Notes: generated by a model not told the origin, from the letters alone. Shown: positions 18,162 to 27,058, counted from the stretch's first letter. The stretch is 53,817 nucleotides of DNA from Saprospiraceae bacterium (GCA_007121335.1 SKLY01000096.1:1-53817), one strand, 5' to 3'. Translations and numbers: made by a program.

Positions 18162-19931
18162 ATGGATCAGGAAACCAAAGTTTTGAAAGGGGGAGAATTT
18201 GTAATCAGTTCCTCAGAACCCGATCACCTTTTTGTACCGGAAGATACCAATGAGGAACAAAAGATGATCCGTCAATCTTGCAGGGATTTTGTTTTTTCCG
18301 AGGTACAAAAAAAAGGCAATGAGATCGCCAATCAACACGACCTGCTCAAAGCTGCAGCTGAACTTGGACTCCTGGGTGCGCACATTCCTGAGCAGTACGG
18401 AGGTACTGAGCTGGATACCAACACCAACACCATGATCCTCGAAGAGCTCGGAAAAGGTGGCGGGTCTTACGACACTTCCTTCGCTGCGCATACCGGAATA
18501 GGAATGCTTCCCATTCTCTACTACGGAACCGAGGAGCAAAAAAAGAAATACCTGCCGCCCATGTCAGATGGGAGCCTGATCGGTGCTTATTGCCTGACTG
18601 AGCCCGGGAGTGGATCAGACGCTCTTGCTGCGAAGTCCCATGCCGAACTTACTGAGGATGGCAAGCACTATCAGCTGAATGGTCAAAAAATGTGGATTTC
18701 CAATGCCGGATTTGCAGGGGTTTTCATTGTTTTTGCAAAAATCGATGGCGAAAAATTTACGGCATTTATTGTAGATCGGGATTCAGATGGAGTGACCCTC
18801 GGTGAGGAAGAAGATAAACTGGGAATAAAGGGCTCCTCCACCAGACAGGTGTTTTTTGAAAATGTACAAGTCCCGGTAGATAATGTACTGGGGGAAATAG
18901 GAAAGGGTCACCACATCGCCTTTGCAGTTCTTAACATCGGGCGGTTTAAACTGGGTGCCATGTGCATGGGAGGTTCCAAGCTCGCCTGCGAAATAGGAAT
19001 CAAGTACGCCAATGACAGACAGCAATTTGGGAAGCCGATTGCTACTTTTGGAGCCATAAGATACAAAATCGCCGAACAGGCCATTCGCATCTTTGCACTG
19101 GAATCAGCCGTGTACCGGGTATCTCAACTGATGCAGGAAATGCGCGCACAGATGGTGGCCGAAGGAATGGACTACGCCACTTCCCTCCAAAAGTCCGCTG
19201 AAGAATATTCTGTGGAATGCGCGATAATTAAGGTGGTGGGCTCCGAAGTGCTCGATTATGTGGTTGATGAACTTGTGCAAATACACGGTGGATACGGATT
19301 TTCTGAAGAGTACAAGCCCGCGGGTATATACAGGGACTCCCGAATTAACCGCATTTATGAGGGCACCAACGAAATCAATCGTTTGCTAATGGTCAATATG
19401 CTTCTTCGAAAAGCGGAAAAAGGAGACCTGAACCTCAAAGACCCTGCCTGGGATGTGCAAAAAGAACTCACTAAAATGCCCTCCTTTGAAAAACCATCCG
19501 GCAAATGGGCAGCAGAAACCACCGCTGTTGAAAACATGAAGAAGATCTTTTTACTCACTTCCGGTGCAGCAGTAAAATATCAAATGGATGGCAAACACGA
19601 CCTGCGCAATGAGCAGATGGTTCTTACCAACATTGCAGATATCTTAATTGATATGTTTGTTGCAGAATCGCTGTTGTTGCGGGTCCAAAAGTCGGTAGGG
19701 GAGGAGAATGAAGAACTATACCGGGCGATTTTGAGCACCACCATTTCAGATGCTCAATACCGAATTGCCAAAAATGCAAAAGATGCCTTGCACTCCTTCG
19801 CAGGTGGGGATGAACTCAGAGTGATGAGCATGGGCGTGGATCGCTTTACCAAATATCCGCACCCGAATATCAAAGAGAACCGGGAATTGGTGGCAGCGAA
19901 ACTGATTGAATCCAACGCTTACAGCCTGTGA
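18162..19931 (+). CDS. Acyl-CoA dehydrogenase, long form
   Basis: FAD enzyme for the first step of fatty-acid beta-oxidation. The 589 residues exceed the usual 380-400 because of an additional helical C-terminal domain (about 440-589), the layout of very-long-chain enzymes (VLCAD/ACAD9-like). Signatures: AYCLTEPGSGSDA (about 145-157) and GQKMWISNAGFA for FAD/substrate binding, DRQQFGKPIATFGAIRYKIA in the C-terminal helical core, and RIYEGTNEINRLLM with the catalytic-base Glu of YEGTNE. No thiolase or hydratase gene is adjacent. Long-chain preference is inferred from length. Confidence 0.93.
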   Translation: MDQETKVLKGGEFVISSSEPDHLFVPEDTNEEQKMIRQSCRDFVFSEVQKKGNEIANQHDLLKAAAELGLLGAHIPEQYGGTELDTNTNTMILEELGKGGGSYDTSFAAHTGIGMLPILYYGTEEQKKKYLPPMSDGSLIGAYCLTEPGSGSDALAAKSHAELTEDGKHYQLNGQKMWISNAGFAGVFIVFAKIDGEKFTAFIVDRDSDGVTLGEEEDKLGIKGSSTRQVFFENVQVPVDNVLGEIGKGHHIAFAVLNIGRFKLGAMCMGGSKLACEIGIKYANDRQQFGKPIATFGAIRYKIAEQAIRIFALESAVYRVSQLMQEMRAQMVAEGMDYATSLQKSAEEYSVECAIIKVVGSEVLDYVVDELVQIHGGYGFSEEYKPAGIYRDSRINRIYEGTNEINRLLMVNMLLRKAEKGDLNLKDPAWDVQKELTKMPSFEKPSGKWAAETTAVENMKKIFLLTSGAAVKYQMDGKHDLRNEQMVLTNIADILIDMFVAESLLLRVQKSVGEENEELYRAILSTTISDAQYRIAKNAKDALHSFAGGDELRVMSMGVDRFTKYPHPNIKENRELVAAKLIESNAYSL

Positions 19932-19955
19932 TTGCTGATTTTATTACAGGGGCAT

Positions 19956-19996
19956 AAAAAAAGGCAGATGAACTGAATCACCTGCCCTTCTTTTCT
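19956..19996. terminator. Bidirectional terminator between acyl-CoA dehydrogenase and HU
   Basis: GGCAG-A-TG (19963-19970) pairs with CA-C-CTGCC (19979-19986) around an eight-base loop. Seven A on the left give a T-run on the minus strand for the HU gene, and a TTCTTTTC tail serves the plus strand less well. It lies between two convergent genes. Confidence 0.65.
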
Positions 19997-20014
19997 TTTG
20001 CACAAGTGTACAAA

Positions 20015-20287
20015 TTAGTTTACTGCTTCAGCAAGTTTCTTACCAGCTTTGAACTTGGCTACAGTTCTGGCCTTGATTTTGATCTCCTTGCCAGTTTGAG
20101 GGTTTCTTCCTGTTCTTGCAGCTCTTTTGCTGGTTGAGAAAGTTCCAAAACCCGGGAGGGTAACTTTTTCTCCTTTCTGGAGGCTGGTAGTGATAGAATC
20201 CAAAACTGCATCTACAGCTCTGGTTGAATCAGCTTTTGTAAGTCCACTGTGCTTAGCAACGCTGTTAATTAAATCTCCTTTGTTCAT
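20015..20287 (-). CDS. HU-family DNA-binding protein
   Basis: Small nucleoid protein of 90 residues that bends and compacts DNA as a dimer. The full HU pattern is present: MNKGDLINSVAKHSGLTKAD, GEKVTLPGFGTFSTSKRAARTGRNPQTGKEI with the DNA-clamping beta arm, and KAGKKLAEAVN at the end. The arm proline lies in the NPQTG motif. It has its own well-formed promoter and a terminator, so it is probably transcribed alone and strongly. Confidence 0.96.
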   Translation of the reverse strand: MNKGDLINSVAKHSGLTKADSTRAVDAVLDSITTSLQKGEKVTLPGFGTFSTSKRAARTGRNPQTGKEIKIKARTVAKFKAGKKLAEAVN

Positions 20288-20326
20288 TTCAACAAGTTTT
20301 AATTACTTAAATGAATTAATTTGCTG

Positions 20327-20358
20327 CAAATGTATGTTTAATCAACCGAACGGACAAA
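20327..20358 (-). promoter_or_regulatory. Bacteroidota promoter of the HU gene
   Basis: On the minus strand, TTTG (20355-20358) is followed after 20 bases by TACATTTG (20327-20334), a full match to the Bacteroidota TTTG-N19-21-TAnnTTTG arrangement. Transcription would begin near 20320, about 33 bases before the ATG at 20287. Confidence 0.75.
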
Positions 20359-20388
20359 CTTTTTTAGAAAAAAAAGTGGCTGAAACTA

Positions 20389-20417
20389 TTGTCTTTTCTG
20401 CATTTCAGCTACCTTTA
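20389..20417 (+). promoter_or_regulatory. Possible promoter of the small lipoprotein gene
   Basis: TTG (20389-20391) and TACCTTTA (20410-20417) are 18 bases apart. The -7 box lacks the final G and the spacing is one base short, so this is a weak call. It lies back to back with the HU promoter. Confidence 0.35.
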
Positions 20418-20486
20418 GGTTCCGGTCTTATGAATATTAACTTTTAATAATACAATCAAATAATTGATAATCAGATGATTAAGTAT

Positions 20487-20657
20487 ATGAAGCTTCGATA
20501 TTTGTTAGGTTTAATGCTGCTTGGAGGGTTATTGACTTTTTCCTCTTCTTGCAGCAAAAAAACCGGTTGTCCGATGAATGAACAGATAGAAGTTGACCTG
20601 GACGACCCGAGACACGATCGCAATCGCGCGCGCAGCGGATTGTTTCCAAGACGATGA
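20487..20657 (+). CDS. Very small lipoprotein with basic C-terminus
   Basis: From the ATG at 20487 the peptide has 56 residues; a start at 20475 would add four. The N-terminus MKLRYLLGLMLLGGLLTFSSSC is a typical lipoprotein signal with Cys at about 22. The mature part is only about 35 residues: acidic first (EQIEVDLDDP), then rich in Arg (RHDRNRARSGLFPRR). No domain is recognised. Its small size and clean lipobox suggest a real envelope peptide; the role is unknown. Confidence 0.7.
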   Translation: MKLRYLLGLMLLGGLLTFSSSCSKKTGCPMNEQIEVDLDDPRHDRNRARSGLFPRR

Positions 20658-20712
20658 CTTTCTCTTTTTTGCTCCCCGGCAAGGAATTATTTTGGTGCAT
20701 TAACTAATACTG

Positions 20713-21966
20713 TTAATCCAACATTTTTATGCCCGTGGTTTTTTGCTTTGAAATATAATCTCCCAGGGAATTCATAGATAGAATGACCGCAAAAATGGCC
20801 ATTCCCGGAAATACGGCCAGCCACCACGCCCTGAAGTATAATCTCGCCTCGTTTAGCATGGACCCCCAACTCACCTGTTCTGCTGAAAATCCTATTCCCA
20901 AGAAGGAAAGTGTGGATTCCGCCAGTATAGCGGAACTCACTCCAAATGCTGCTGCAACTGCTATTGGAGGTATAGCCAGGGGCATTATTTCTCTGAAAAT
21001 TATGTAGTTCTTACTGCGACGGAGCAATTGCGCAGCTTGCACAAACTCCTGCTCCCGGAGGCTCAAAAATTCCGCCCTGGTGTACCTCGCAAATGCCGGC
21101 CACATAAGCAGTGAAATTATCAACGACATTTCTAAAATACCGGGGCTTTCAATAATGGCTAGCAGTGCCAACAAAATAAATAAGGATGGTACTGCTCTGA
21201 AGATTTCAATGAGTCTGAGAAGGATGAGGTCCAGTGGAATTCCCATCGTACCGGAAATGCCCAGACCTGAGAGAGCAGCTCTCATCCTGGTTTTGACGGT
21301 TGAGGACCACAAATAAACCAGTGCTGTACTCGCCAACAACCACCCACTGAGATATAGCCAGCTTCCCCCGTAGTCCAGTTGCAGGTACAGAAGGTATAAA
21401 CCCACAGTTAGAATCATTGTACCTCCTGCAATTTCCAGTATATTTAACCGCCATCTTTGGTCACCAAAGAAACCGGCTGCTGCACCGAAGAGGACCCCGA
21501 CCAGCATTGCTGCCATAACAGATAACAATCCAATAATGAGTGCTACTCTGCTTCCGTGGATTAAACCTGCCAGTACGTCTCGCCCCATTCCATCTGTTCC
21601 CAACCAGTGCCGGTATCTCTGGCTGCTTATATTTTGTGGACCGAGTGGGCTTTTGTACCCTGCATTGGCCCTGTCAATGGTTTGTGGGCTGTAGGGAATT
21701 GGGGCACGCACTACCGATTCCATTTTCTCCTTTTTGCCCAAATAATATATGCGTGGACTGGATTGACCAGTTACCTTTGAAAAGGTCTCCCTGAAAGCCG
21801 GGAAATGCCTTTGGCCGTCTATTTTGCATGTCAATGGTAGTTCATTGGCAAGCTGGTCGGCAAAAAGTGCAGTAAAGAGCCATATGAAGCATATTGCCAT
21901 AGTCAGGTAGGTCGGCATTTTTACCTTGCCGCGAGCTTTTCCTCTATTTTGAAATACCTCAATCAT
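20713..21966 (-). CDS. ABC transporter permease, OppC/DppC-like
   Basis: Inner-membrane subunit of a peptide/nickel-type importer. The 417 residues exceed the usual 280-310 of the family. After a first membrane segment (residues about 20-38) there is a long extracytoplasmic part with GTDGMGRDVLAGLIHGSRVALIIG (about 123-146), a hallmark of OppC. The EAA-type loop is visible as EFVQAAQLLRRSKNYIIFREIMP (about 316-338). The stop lies at the low end. It overlaps the preceding OppB-like gene by eight bases, so the two are co-translated. No ATPase gene is next to it. Confidence 0.92.
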   Translation of the reverse strand: MIEVFQNRGKARGKVKMPTYLTMAICFIWLFTALFADQLANELPLTCKIDGQRHFPAFRETFSKVTGQSSPRIYYLGKKEKMESVVRAPIPYSPQTIDRANAGYKSPLGPQNISSQRYRHWLGTDGMGRDVLAGLIHGSRVALIIGLLSVMAAMLVGVLFGAAAGFFGDQRWRLNILEIAGGTMILTVGLYLLYLQLDYGGSWLYLSGWLLASTALVYLWSSTVKTRMRAALSGLGISGTMGIPLDLILLRLIEIFRAVPSLFILLALLAIIESPGILEMSLIISLLMWPAFARYTRAEFLSLREQEFVQAAQLLRRSKNYIIFREIMPLAIPPIAVAAAFGVSSAILAESTLSFLGIGFSAEQVSWGSMLNEARLYFRAWWLAVFPGMAIFAVILSMNSLGDYISKQKTTGIKMLD

Positions 21967-23362
21967 ACCTGACTTTTGGGTTTGCCCTGGCGTAGAGTAT
22001 GTCGGCCATCAACTGCCCCACCAGGGTGAGAATAGCACCGATAAACAGAATTGCAAAAACCACATTCCAATCCTGTCCAAATATGGAATCCCACATCAGC
22101 CTTCCCATACCGGGAATATTAAAGATAACCTCGATTACCACCGAGCCTGAGATCAAGCCGGGAATAAGCGCCCCCAGTAAGGTGATAAGTGGAAATACTG
22201 CATTGGGAAACAAATGCCTCCAAATGGTAACAACCTCGCTGTTTCCCTTTAGGCGCGACATGGCGATGTAGCGGGATGCGCTTTCCCTCAAGGCCGTTTG
22301 CTCCATTTGGCGGGCTACAAAGGCTACGCCACCTGAAGCCAGGCAAAGTACAGGCAGCAGCAAGTAACTCATGCCCTGGAAAAAACCGGCATCACCATCC
22401 ATGGTATGCAGCATAATTTGACTTGGAGAGGGAAAAAGGTTGGTCCATTTTCCGTATTCTTCTGTAGTAAAAAAGACAACCAGCAGAGTGGCGAGCCAAA
22501 AGAGTGGCACTGCGTAAAGTGCATAAACCACTGTTCTCAGGAGCTCCTTATATCTTTTTCGCTTAGTTGTGGCAAGAAACATTCCGAGGGGAATACCGAC
22601 AGCAAAGGTTAGCAAAAGACTGAAAAAAGAGATACTCAGTGTGTAACCGATTGAGTTGCGAATTTTTGAACCCACTGAGCGACCATCTCTGAGCGAGTAG
22701 CCCCAATCTCCCGAAAATATTCCAGCCAGCCAGTGGTGGTATTGGTTCTGAGTACCGTGCCAGCTCAATTTGGGAACCCACCAACCAAATGGACGTTCTG
22801 CAGATGCTATTTCATTACCGTATTTCACCACATCCTTCACAGACGGATGAAAGCCACACTTTTCAGCGGGCATGAAAAGGAGTGCATTTTTTGTGATTTC
22901 TGCAACTGCCGCTTTCGATCCCGCCCTGTTGAATTGGTGTTCAAAGTCCGACCAGAACACTGCTGCATCACATTCATACAGCTGAAATTGGATATCTCTG
23001 CTCAATGCTTTTCCCGCTTCGAAATAACTGCGAACCAAATCAACCTGGCCCGTTTCGTACATCAGTTGTTTGATGTTTTTGCGAATAGCAGGTCGTTCAA
23101 TGTCCCTGAAGTGGGCTTCTCTTGCACGCGGATGTATACTGAAGTAAAAAAGGGGCCTGTCCAGTCCAAGGTGCCGGTAAGTTCGCTGATAATTGGTCAT
23201 GGCTCCCCGGTCGAAATGCTCATCCCCTTCGATGCTTAAAATACCGGTCAACCGCTCTGCAGGATCTCCGGGTATGATTTTACTCAAGAAAAAAACCACC
23301 AGGCTAATGACAAAAAGTGTCGGCAGGAACAACAAAACCCGTTTCAGCAGATAATTCCTCAT
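21959..23362 (-). CDS. ABC transporter permease, OppB/DppB-like, with large insertion
   Basis: Partner inner-membrane permease of the peptide-type importer. The first membrane segment (RVLLFLPTLFVISLVVFFLS) and IIPGDPAERL are normal for OppB, but about 170 extra hydrophilic residues (about 45-215) follow before the usual GDWGYSLRDGRSVGSKI motif, making 467 residues against roughly 310-340 in typical OppB. The EAA-type loop is SRYIAMSRLKGNSEVVTIWRHLFPNA (about 368-393). The gene lies 41 bases after the binding-protein gene. Confidence 0.92.
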   Translation of the reverse strand: MRNYLLKRVLLFLPTLFVISLVVFFLSKIIPGDPAERLTGILSIEGDEHFDRGAMTNYQRTYRHLGLDRPLFYFSIHPRAREAHFRDIERPAIRKNIKQLMYETGQVDLVRSYFEAGKALSRDIQFQLYECDAAVFWSDFEHQFNRAGSKAAVAEITKNALLFMPAEKCGFHPSVKDVVKYGNEIASAERPFGWWVPKLSWHGTQNQYHHWLAGIFSGDWGYSLRDGRSVGSKIRNSIGYTLSISFFSLLLTFAVGIPLGMFLATTKRKRYKELLRTVVYALYAVPLFWLATLLVVFFTTEEYGKWTNLFPSPSQIMLHTMDGDAGFFQGMSYLLLPVLCLASGGVAFVARQMEQTALRESASRYIAMSRLKGNSEVVTIWRHLFPNAVFPLITLLGALIPGLISGSVVIEVIFNIPGMGRLMWDSIFGQDWNVVFAILFIGAILTLVGQLMADILYARANPKVRYD

Positions 23363-23403
23363 GGTCCTTTTTCTTGGCTGACGCCTTTATTGATCAAATC
23401 TGC

Positions 23404-25182
23404 TCAAAAATCCACCTCCCTGAGTTGTGCCATTCCTTCAAAATACCCCGGTCTTTTTGCGGAGGTGATGAGCTTAAGCCGGGAATTTACCACCACTCTC
23501 TCGGTTGGTGCTACCAGCATAATCACGGCTTGATCTTCATAAATTATCTCTTGAACTTCGCGGTAGAGCGACTTTAAGGCCTCCGGGTTTTCCTCCATCC
23601 TGATCCTGGTCATTAGGGAATCAGCAACCGGATTGGAATAAAGAGAGAGGTTGTTGCCGGCAGGTGCCCTGGAGTCCGTGTGCCAGTTTTGTTTCAGGTC
23701 GGGCAATGACAGGCTTTGTCTCAATACAAGCGGGGTCATTTGATATTCCCTGTTCATCATATCCTCCCGTATCAATCTGAATTCCCGGGTTCTGATATTG
23801 AAATCCACACCTATCCGCTCTCCTGTTTCTTTCATTAAGAGTGCCAAATTTTGTCCAATTTCACCCGACGATACATCTATGGTCAGTTGCAGGTCCATGG
23901 GCCCTGAATTTGTCTCCTTGTCCCGGATTCCGTCCCCGTCAGAATCGGTCCAACCGGCCAATGTGAGCAAGCTATCCGCCTTTGCTATACTGTATTTTAT
24001 GGGCTTAAGTGACGAATTAAATTCCTCCTTGTTAGGGTGTACCACCGTAGGGGCAGGGATGGCAAAACCACCCATTATTTCATCGATCACAAAATCGAGG
24101 TCTGTCATGTGGGCCAAAGCCCTTCTGACATTTCTATCTCTCAGTATGGGATCCTGATTGTTCAGGACGAAGTAGTAAATTTGGAATAGAGGCGGTGTGG
24201 GGAAATCGAAACGGTCAGCGTAGTTATCATCGTTCTTCAACTCTCTGAAATACCGCGGAGGCAATTCACTGGCAATGTCGATACTTCCATCCTTCAATCC
24301 GCTGAGTGTAACCGCCTGGTCCGGGATGATAAGATAGTGGATGCGCAAAGGTCCCGGGCGAAAAATCTCCTCCCCCCACCAATCTTCCTTTCGCTCGAGG
24401 CTAATGCGCTGTCCTGAATCGTAGTTTACCAATCTGTATGGTCCTGCTCCTTTAACCATTTCCGAACTGTAGGTAGCTGATGTAAACAAGTCGGCAAAGG
24501 ATGCCAGGGCATTTTCTTCACGGTCATTGAGAGAACCCTCTTCGTAGTTGAATAGTTGTTCCAGTTCCAGGTGGCGCATCAATCCCCGTGGGTCGTAAAT
24601 GTGCTCAGGGTAAATGGGGAACCCGGCTGCCACCTCTATGCCATGAAGATAATCCGCATCTACCATTACCGTGAATTTTCGCTTGTTATTCGGATCAACT
24701 TCCACCCTGCGAAGGTGTTGGAGAAAACCCCTCCAGCTTGAGGCGGGGACTTTGGGATTCAGTGCTGCCTTCAGGGTGAAAATATAGTCGTCGGCAACAA
24801 CAGGTCTTCCATCCGGCCACTCTGCCACCTTCCTGATTTCAAAAGTGAATGCCCGGGTTTTGTTACCGTCAATGATCTCACCCTCTTCCACCTCCGGATG
24901 CTCTTTTGCCAACATAGGCACAAACTCCAGGGTTTCCGGATCGTGGTCCAGCAGATACATGAAGATATTATTCTCAATCTGGCTGGCATAGCCGCTCCGG
25001 GACAACATGGGATTGAGTCTTGTGGGATCGGCGGGAATTCTCACCCTCACTGTTTCAGGTGTTGCTCCTTCACTTATTCCCTCCCTTTCTCCGGCTTCCG
25101 GGCCACATGATTGAAGAGGTGCAATTAGTGCCAGAGTCAGTACAAAGAGAATTGAGGTCTGTTGAATCCTGTTAAAAATCAT
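23404..25182 (-). CDS. Peptide-type ABC transporter substrate-binding lipoprotein
   Basis: A 592-residue family 5 solute-binding protein. The signal peptide ends in a lipobox with Cys26 (APLQSC). Family landmarks include TVRVRIPADPTRLNPMLSRSGY near the start, EWPDGRPVVADDYIFTLK around 115-133, GAGPYRLVNYDSGQRISLER and the late FNIRTREFRLIREDMMNREYQ region. It is the first gene of the importer operon (binding protein, OppB, OppC). Peptides are the usual cargo of the family, but other ligands such as nickel chelates are possible; nothing in the sequence decides. Confidence 0.92.
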   Translation of the reverse strand: MIFNRIQQTSILFVLTLALIAPLQSCGPEAGEREGISEGATPETVRVRIPADPTRLNPMLSRSGYASQIENNIFMYLLDHDPETLEFVPMLAKEHPEVEEGEIIDGNKTRAFTFEIRKVAEWPDGRPVVADDYIFTLKAALNPKVPASSWRGFLQHLRRVEVDPNNKRKFTVMVDADYLHGIEVAAGFPIYPEHIYDPRGLMRHLELEQLFNYEEGSLNDREENALASFADLFTSATYSSEMVKGAGPYRLVNYDSGQRISLERKEDWWGEEIFRPGPLRIHYLIIPDQAVTLSGLKDGSIDIASELPPRYFRELKNDDNYADRFDFPTPPLFQIYYFVLNNQDPILRDRNVRRALAHMTDLDFVIDEIMGGFAIPAPTVVHPNKEEFNSSLKPIKYSIAKADSLLTLAGWTDSDGDGIRDKETNSGPMDLQLTIDVSSGEIGQNLALLMKETGERIGVDFNIRTREFRLIREDMMNREYQMTPLVLRQSLSLPDLKQNWHTDSRAPAGNNLSLYSNPVADSLMTRIRMEENPEALKSLYREVQEIIYEDQAVIMLVAPTERVVVNSRLKLITSAKRPGYFEGMAQLREVDF

Positions 25183-25198
25183 TGCTGCAGCATTTTCA

Positions 25199-25206
25199 CA
25201 AAAATA
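25199..25206 (-). promoter_or_regulatory. Bacteroidota -7 box TATTTTTG (minus strand)
   Basis: TATTTTTG on the minus strand matches TAnnTTTG and lies 17 bases before the ATG of the binding-protein gene at 25182. The implied start of transcription is near 25192, so the leader would be about ten bases. No -33 element is clear. Confidence 0.45.
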
Positions 25207-25382
25207 AGAATAATATCGAAACCCGCTTTGGGTGGTGGTTTAATTTGGTCACTTTTATTCAGTGATGATACAGCTGCAACAGAAGTTAGCATACCCGGCA
25301 TTCCTCATGACTTTAATGATATGCTTATTGCAACAATTGCGCCCCAATAATGCTTACTAACTGTAAACCAACTTACAGCAAC

Positions 25383-26303
25383 ATGTCTCTAGAGGGAAAA
25401 AGTGTACTTATCGCAGGCGGTACCGGTCTTATTGGAACGCATTTGTCTAACTATCTGACCCGGCAGGGGATGAAGGTTTCGCACTTGAGCAGAAGCAAGC
25501 AAAAGAACAGTCCATATACAACATTCACCTGGAATCCCGTGGAACACAGAATGGATACAGAAGCGCTTCAGGATGTGAATTATATAATCAATTTGGCAGG
25601 AGCCGGAGTTGCCGATGGCCGGTGGACGCAAGCCCGAAAAAAACTCATCCTTGAAAGCAGGCTCGACAGTGCTGCTACCTTTGAAAAGCACCTCGCTGAA
25701 ACCGGGATCAAACCCAATGCCTATTTATCTGCCTCTGCGGTGGGTTACTATGGAGACAGGGGTGAGGAAATACTTACCGAAGAATCAGAGCCTGGAACAG
25801 GTTTTCTCTCCGAAACTACCGTTGCATGGGAAAAAGCTGCAGACGCCATGGAGAATTATTGTCAGGTGGTGAAAGTGAGGATTGGTTTGGTGTTGAGTAC
25901 CAAAGGGGGTGCTTTGCCCAGTATGGCCAATCCCCAAAAACTCGGTGTGGGTGCACTCATGGGCAGTGGAAAACAATTTTACCCCTGGATTCATATTCAC
26001 GACATGGCTCGCATTTTTGAGTATCTGATGGAAAACCGTGATCTGGACGGGGTGGTAAATGGTACAGCACCAGTACCAGTCCGGCAGACTGACCTGGTGG
26101 ATGCCATTAAAAAGGGTATGAACCGTCCTGCTATTAAATTACCGGCGCCCTCTTTTGTACTGAAAACCATGTTGGGTGAAATGGCCACTGCCGTATTGGA
26201 TAGTACAAGGGCAGTTCCTGAGAAACTCAATAAAGCCGGCTTTGAGTTCGAGCACGCAGATATTATTGATGCACTCAGGCACCTCGTGGAAAATAAGATT
26301 TGA
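25383..26303 (+). CDS. TIGR01777-family epimerase-like NAD(P) oxidoreductase
   Basis: Extended short-chain dehydrogenase of 306 residues, similar to E. coli YfcH and the cell-division inhibitor-like SulA homologues. The Rossmann motif VLIAGGTGLIGTHL is at about residues 8-21. Further family motifs are IINLAGAGVADGRW (about 72-85), YLSASAVGYYGDRGEE with the Tyr-rich active-site region, and FYPWIHIHDMARIF. The ATG at 25383 gives the usual N-terminus MSLEGKSVLIAGG; the frame from 25350 adds 11 residues with no support. The substrate is unknown for the family. Confidence 0.92.
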   Translation: MSLEGKSVLIAGGTGLIGTHLSNYLTRQGMKVSHLSRSKQKNSPYTTFTWNPVEHRMDTEALQDVNYIINLAGAGVADGRWTQARKKLILESRLDSAATFEKHLAETGIKPNAYLSASAVGYYGDRGEEILTEESEPGTGFLSETTVAWEKAADAMENYCQVVKVRIGLVLSTKGGALPSMANPQKLGVGALMGSGKQFYPWIHIHDMARIFEYLMENRDLDGVVNGTAPVPVRQTDLVDAIKKGMNRPAIKLPAPSFVLKTMLGEMATAVLDSTRAVPEKLNKAGFEFEHADIIDALRHLVENKI

Positions 26304-26434
26304 ATTTGGTTGCGGAGTAAATCAATTCCAGGGATTGAATGAACCGGAGAAAGTATGGAATTTCAGAGGTTATTCCATTTAGAGGAAGAGGAATAAGCAA
26401 ACTACTCTTAAAATATTTTAGGAGGTCGCCGGGA

Positions 26435-26620
26435 TTATATAAAATCCAGTTCTTCCCATTCAGGTTCTACCATCATCCGGCTGCGCATGCAGAGGTTAAA
26501 GGGATTATCATGGACCTTCTGATCTTCGGAATACTCCTGATTGACTCCATCACTATTGTCTTCCAAAAAGAAGAAATCCACTCCATCCAGAACCGATAAT
26601 TGAAAGTAGGGTTTCAGCAT
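26435..26620 (-). CDS. Possible small acidic protein, unknown function
   Basis: The frame from the ATG at 26620 gives 61 residues: MLKPYFQLSVLDGVDFFFLE at the start and PEWEELDFI at the end, strongly acidic and without a signal peptide. The second Met of the longer 26626 start is preferred but either is possible. A good -7 box lies about 90 bases upstream on the same strand. Against it are the short length, no visible ribosome-binding site and no recognised family. Treat as a candidate gene. Confidence 0.42.
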   Translation of the reverse strand: MLKPYFQLSVLDGVDFFFLEDNSDGVNQEYSEDQKVHDNPFNLCMRSRMMVEPEWEELDFI

Positions 26621-26708
26621 AATCATGCATTTATGTGGTCAGCAATGAATCCGGTGGAAATATAGGCATTTTGCTAATTCATGCCAATTATTTCCATAGT
26701 ATTTGTCA

Positions 26709-26716
26709 CAAATATA
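26709..26716 (-). promoter_or_regulatory. Bacteroidota -7 box TATATTTG (minus strand)
   Basis: TATATTTG on the minus strand matches TAnnTTTG and points towards the small acidic reading frame at 26435-26620, whose ATG is about 80 bases from the implied transcription start. No -33 element is clear, so chance is possible in AT-rich DNA. Confidence 0.4.
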
Positions 26717-27014
26717 GAGCTGGACTATTTAGCCGGGGTTAATCTCTTGTTATTAGCCAGTTAATAATTCCAGCGTAAAAAATTTCATTGAAACAATGCT
26801 TTTAGAGGTTATTCATCCAGAGTTTTGAAAATTCATGGATTTAGAATGATACGTTGACAAATGGTTCGACAGACCAATATAAATTCCCGGAATTGTTTGC
26901 TATTGGCCTTAATTGGTGACTACAGATTGGCTATGGCTATTTTAATATCAGAAAAAGTTGTTTGTGACGTTTTAAAATCCCGGTAAAATACTGGGTAAAA
27001 GCTCAGCTAAGTAT

Positions 27015-27022
27015 TATCTTTG
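27015..27022 (+). promoter_or_regulatory. Bacteroidota -7 box TATCTTTG before the hibernation-factor gene
   Basis: TATCTTTG is an exact TAnnTTTG match. Transcription would start near 27029, 30 bases before the ATG at 27059. The in-frame TTG at 27020 lies within the box and is ruled out as a start. Confidence 0.6.
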
Positions 27023-27058
27023 GGGCCTTTTAAGAAAAGTGATATAAATTATCAAGAC

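Larger units (their letters stand above)
26304..27014. other. Long intergenic region with one possible small gene
   Basis: About 700 AT-rich bases between the epimerase-like gene and the hibernation factor. Apart from the possible minus-strand small gene at 26435-26620 and its -7 box, no coding stretch was accepted. A short palindromic CATTGAAACAATG lies around 26786-26798. No tRNA or repeat array was seen. Confidence 0.4.

Noticed and set aside
22733-23239. 168-residue plus-strand frame opposite the OppB-like permease
   Set aside because: Antisense to the unusual insertion of the permease. The permease frame has clear OppB motifs on both sides of the insertion, so the insertion is real coding sequence.
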